This document shows, piece after piece, positions 1 to 3,200 of a stretch of DNA of 5,764 bases. Position numbers and translations under genes: made by a program. The DNA lies in NCBI GenBank assembly GCA_937915885.1, contig CALGGP010000386.1, forward strand, positions 1 to 5,764. Direction: 5' to 3'. Numbering within the stretch: position 1 is the stretch's first letter; every line of letters starts with the position of its first letter. Under the pieces are notes generated by a model that worked only from the letters and a program-made list of their open reading frames with translations, searched no databases and was not told the DNA's origin. This DNA is from an uncultured Selenomonadales bacterium. Lineage in GTDB: Bacteria; Bacillota; Negativicutes; Selenomonadales; Selenomonadaceae.

Positions 1-137
1 GAGTGCCGCCGACACTGAAGCAAGGGGCGCCGTCGGCGCGGGTGGGAACCACGGGATCTGTTGGGCGTCGACCTCCGTGGGTGGGAGCGCCGGCGGCGCC
101 CTTATCAATCCGTCGCCCCGCAATCGCAGGGATCATT
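1..137. other. Non-coding upstream region
   Basis: This GC-rich stretch lies before the promoter. One plus frame stops at 16-18; the frame continuous with the big gene is open to the left edge, and a third runs from 3 to 203. Their translations are arginine-, proline- and glycine-rich with no recognisable motif, so I read them as chance. The octamer GGGTGGGA occurs twice (40-47 and 79-86), each copy next to one arm of the inverted repeat annotated separately. The composition changes sharply at about 131, where the DNA becomes AT-rich for the promoter. It could also be the last part of an unseen upstream transcript. I cannot tell what gene lies to the left. Confidence 0.6.
23..103. repeat. 17-bp imperfect inverted repeat around a 47-nt loop
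   Basis: The left arm at 23-39 (core GGGCGCCGTCGGCGC at 25-39) is complementary to the right arm at 87-103 (core GCGCCGGCGGCGCCC at 87-101). Pairing by eye gives 15 Watson-Crick pairs plus two G-T positions (33/93 and 24/102), which would be G-U wobbles in RNA. Each arm is also nearly self-complementary (GCGCCG-N-CGGCGC), so alternative small hairpins are possible. No T-run follows the right arm, so it does not look like a standard rho-independent terminator. It could be an intergenic repeat element, a processed 3' end of an upstream transcript, or a protein-binding site. Its role is unknown. Confidence 0.55.
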
Positions 138-166
138 TTGACTTTGACGGCAGGATATTTTACAAT
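138..166 (+). promoter_or_regulatory. Sigma-70-type promoter, TTGACT - 17 bp - TACAAT
   Basis: The -35 box TTGACT is at 138-143 and the -10 box TACAAT at 161-166. Each matches consensus at five of six positions, and the spacer is the optimal 17 bp. The surrounding 131-180 segment is clearly more AT-rich than the DNA on either side. Transcription should begin near the A residues at 172-173, about 27 nt before the ATG at 200. A second TTGAC at 144-148 is only about 11 bp from the -10 box and is unlikely to be used with it. No extended -10 TG is seen, and no clear operator is visible apart from the inverted repeat further upstream. Confidence 0.75.
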
Positions 167-185
167 GCCTCAACGATTAATCTGC

Positions 186-191
186 GAAGGA
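186..191 (+). promoter_or_regulatory. Ribosome binding site GAAGGA
   Basis: GAAGGA (AAGGA core at 187-191) sits 8 nt before the ATG at 200, a good Shine-Dalgarno position. It decides the start codon. The reading frame is open upstream and has an earlier ATG at 77, but that one lies before the promoter -10 box, lacks an equivalent site, and would add residues that look like translated non-coding DNA. Confidence 0.8.
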
Positions 192-199
192 CTGATCCC

Positions 200-235
200 A
201 TGAATAATTTTACTTTCGACCTTCAGGCGTTCGCT
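200..235 (+). other. N-terminal FTFDLQAFA tag (protein motif)
   Basis: Residues 1-12 read MNNFTFDLQAFA. The core FDLQxFA resembles the short N-terminus (xLQLFA / xLQFFA) that I recall from many major capsid and head proteins of Firmicutes phages and from large repeat proteins of Negativicutes. It is neither charged nor hydrophobic enough for a Sec signal peptide. Its role is not known to me; a targeting, docking or translation-initiation function is speculation. The family comparison is from memory. Confidence 0.5.
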
Positions 236-3200
236 TGGACGCATGTAAACGACGAGCAATGGCGCTACTCGAGCGGCTCTAATTCTTTCGTCCTCTACGG
301 CGATTATTCCGAAGACGAGGACGACGACGGCAATCTCATCCCTCAGGGAGTTTCCGTCGCAGGCTCCAACGCCACCATCGATCCCGATTGGACCACCGCT
401 ATCTCCATCACCGGCGGCTCTTTTCATTTCGTCGACGACTATGAATCTTTCGAGGCCCGTCTTTCAAACGGCGAGTCCGCTACTCACGAAGACGATAATT
501 GGTCGGTCAGCGGCGCCGGTTATATCTGCCACTCCTATAATTATTTCGATTCCGACGTCACCGTCCGCGATCTCGATGAAATTCCAAGCTCGCGCATGAG
601 CACGTCGACTTCTACCGACTCCGGAGGATTCACCCGCTACACCGTCAACACCCGCGACGCCGAAGTCAGCGATTACGCCACCTTCTCGATCAACGGCGTC
701 ATCTTTCGACAGATTTCGTCGTCCGGCTCCAATCATACCATCATCCCTTACATCACGCGCATCACTCTCAACGCCGACGGCTTGATCTTCACCGATTACG
801 ACTACAACGAATTTGCTCCGAGCGTCCTCGCGGGCGTCTTTTCAAATTACAACTCGTCGACGCACACCTTGACGCTAATGGACGATGCCGCTTGGTTCGA
901 GGACGCCACCACTCTCGATATCGAAGTCGAAGACGTTTCTGCCGGTCTCAAGGTCGTTTGCAGTTCCTTCGTCGCCTTCGTCGCCAACGATGAATCGATC
1001 TCCGTCAACACCGACGACGCCACCTTCAACATCGATTATACGTCGTGGGCGTGGGACGCGTCGACCAATACTCTTTACTTCGACATCAATCGGTCGATGA
1101 CAGGCATATCCAACGTCGGCGCCTCGACCACCATCACCCTCACCGACGAGCAGATCATCGTCAACGGCGCGGTGCTCACCAACGCCGCCATCGACGACGA
1201 CACCATCTCCGGCACCGATACAAATCCGTCCAACGGCTATACGATCAACATCACCGACGACGGCTATGAATTTGCCGAGGATCAATCCTCCGCCGTCGTT
1301 GTCGCCTCCGTCGCTTACAATTCCAATCGCACCTTCACCTTCCGCGATCAAAGCGGCGCTAATATTTCTTATGCCGACGCCTCCGTCAGTTTCACCACGC
1401 TCAACGGCGGCATCGTGATCGGCAGTTACGCGCCCGCCGACGTGACGATCTCCTCCGCCGTCAACAGCTTTTCGATCTTCGGCAATTCGATCGCCAACGC
1501 AAATATCGTCGCTCAACTCAACGCCGGCGACGTTTATTCAAACGGCTCGATCGTCACCGATAACGACGCCGTCAACGCTTGGATTCGCGACGGCTCAACC
1601 GTCGTGCTCGGCGATTCGACATCGATTAACGGCATCACCGTCGAGAGTACGACTTCGATCGTCAAGAGCGGCAACTTCATTTCGATTTACAACGCCACGC
1701 TCGAGAACGGCTCGATCAACGGCGCGGCGATCAACGGCTCCGACGACAATCCCGCCGACGGTTATATGATTACAATCGTCGGAGGCACGCCCTCATTCGT
1801 CGAGCCCGAAGTCGAGGCAACACTCTCGTCGATCACCTACAACGGCGAATTTACTTTCGTCGACACCAACGGCGCTACCCTGTCCTACGACGTGGTCTCG
1901 CCGCTTATTTCGACTGCCGAGGGCGGCTTGATCACTCTCAACTCGAGCGACGCGTCGAACGTCACCGTCACGTCATACGCCGCCGCCGCGCTCGTCATTT
2001 ACGACCGCTCGACACTCCGCGCGAAACTTCATGCGGGCGATGCGTTTGTCGGCAATCGCGTCGTCACCGACTCCAACGACACCAACGCTTGGGCGGTCGA
2101 CGGCAACAATCTCACTCTCGGCGTCGACGTCGTCACCATCGAAGGGATCACCGTTTCAAACGCCTCGTCCGTCGTCAAGAGCGACGATCTGATCACCATC
2201 ACCGACGCCACGCTCAACGGCTCCGCGCGGATTAACGGCATGTCGATTGCAGGCACCGACGACGATCCCGAAGACGGTTATCGGATCACTCTCGCGGGCG
2301 GCACCGCCTCATTCCTCGCCGCCGAACAAACGCTTGCCTCGATCGGCTATGACGGCTCTTATACTTTCCTCGACACGCGCGGGCGGGCGATGACTTACGA
2401 TCTCGTCTCGAGCATTTTGACGACCGAAGAGGGCGGCTCCATCACTCTCTCGCGCAGCGCTCCCGACAATGTCACCGTCACCTCCGCCGTCGATAATTTA
2501 TATCTTTACAACGATCTCGGCGACCGCACGGTGATCATGGCGCGCGTCAACGCCGGCGATTCCTACGTGAGCGACGAACGCACCGGCTCGCTCGTCGACG
2601 CCGACCCGATCAATTCTTGGATCACCAATCCCGACCTCGACGTGATCAATGTCGGCACGATCACTTTGACGGGCGTCAGCGGCATTTCGTCTTTGACGTC
2701 CGCCGCCGTCGACGGCAATCTCGTCATCCTCAACGGCGCCACGCTCGACGACTCCGCGCGGATCAACGGCAATATGATCTCGGGCGCCGACGAAGACATC
2801 AGCGACGGATATCTGATCACGCTCGCGTCGGGCGGCTGGCGTTTCATTCAGACGACGATCCCCGCTTGGACATCGATTGACGGCGGCTTCGTCTACTCGA
2901 GCAATGATGTCGAATTTACTCTGCTCGGCGCGGCGCTCGTCGACAGCGACGCCGACGGCGAACCCGATAATATCGGCGTCAACGTGTCGACCGTCGACGA
3001 CATAGGACGCGTTTTGATCTTGACGGGGCTCAACGGCGAAGTTTCGATCAACGGCACCGCGCTCGGCATCAGCGGCGATTCGGATTACGCGGCGGGCTTC
3101 ATTCTCGACGCCGGCGATTGGATTGCCGACGCCTTCACCAACATCAGCCCGGGCGCGACCGTCAACGCCGACGGCGCAATCGTCTACACCGACGGCGACG

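Noticed and set aside
77..199. In-frame upstream ATG at 77 that would lengthen the protein by 41 residues
   Set aside because: It lies upstream of the promoter, has no comparable Shine-Dalgarno, and the added residues look like translated non-coding DNA. The ATG at 200 has AAGGA 8 nt upstream and begins the recognisable FTFDLQAFA tag.
3..203. 66-codon plus-strand open frame
   Set aside because: It is rich in R, P, G and A, spans the inverted repeat and the promoter, and shows no domain or convincing ribosome binding site; chance frame.
200..300. Sec signal peptide or autotransporter N-terminus
   Set aside because: The N-terminus has no basic residue before a hydrophobic core and no cleavage-like region, and the C-terminus shows no convincing 12-strand barrel pattern.
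875..1516. 213-codon open frame on the minus strand
   Set aside because: It is again a shadow of biased codons (G, D, V-rich) with no independent evidence of coding.
1301..2863. Possible CRISPR-like or short tandem DNA repeats, because of the recurring GACGGC, ATCAACGGC and GTCGTC words
   Set aside because: The words recur because of DG, ING and VV residues in the protein repeats. There is no constant repeat-spacer spacing at the DNA level, and the repeat units are diverged in DNA.
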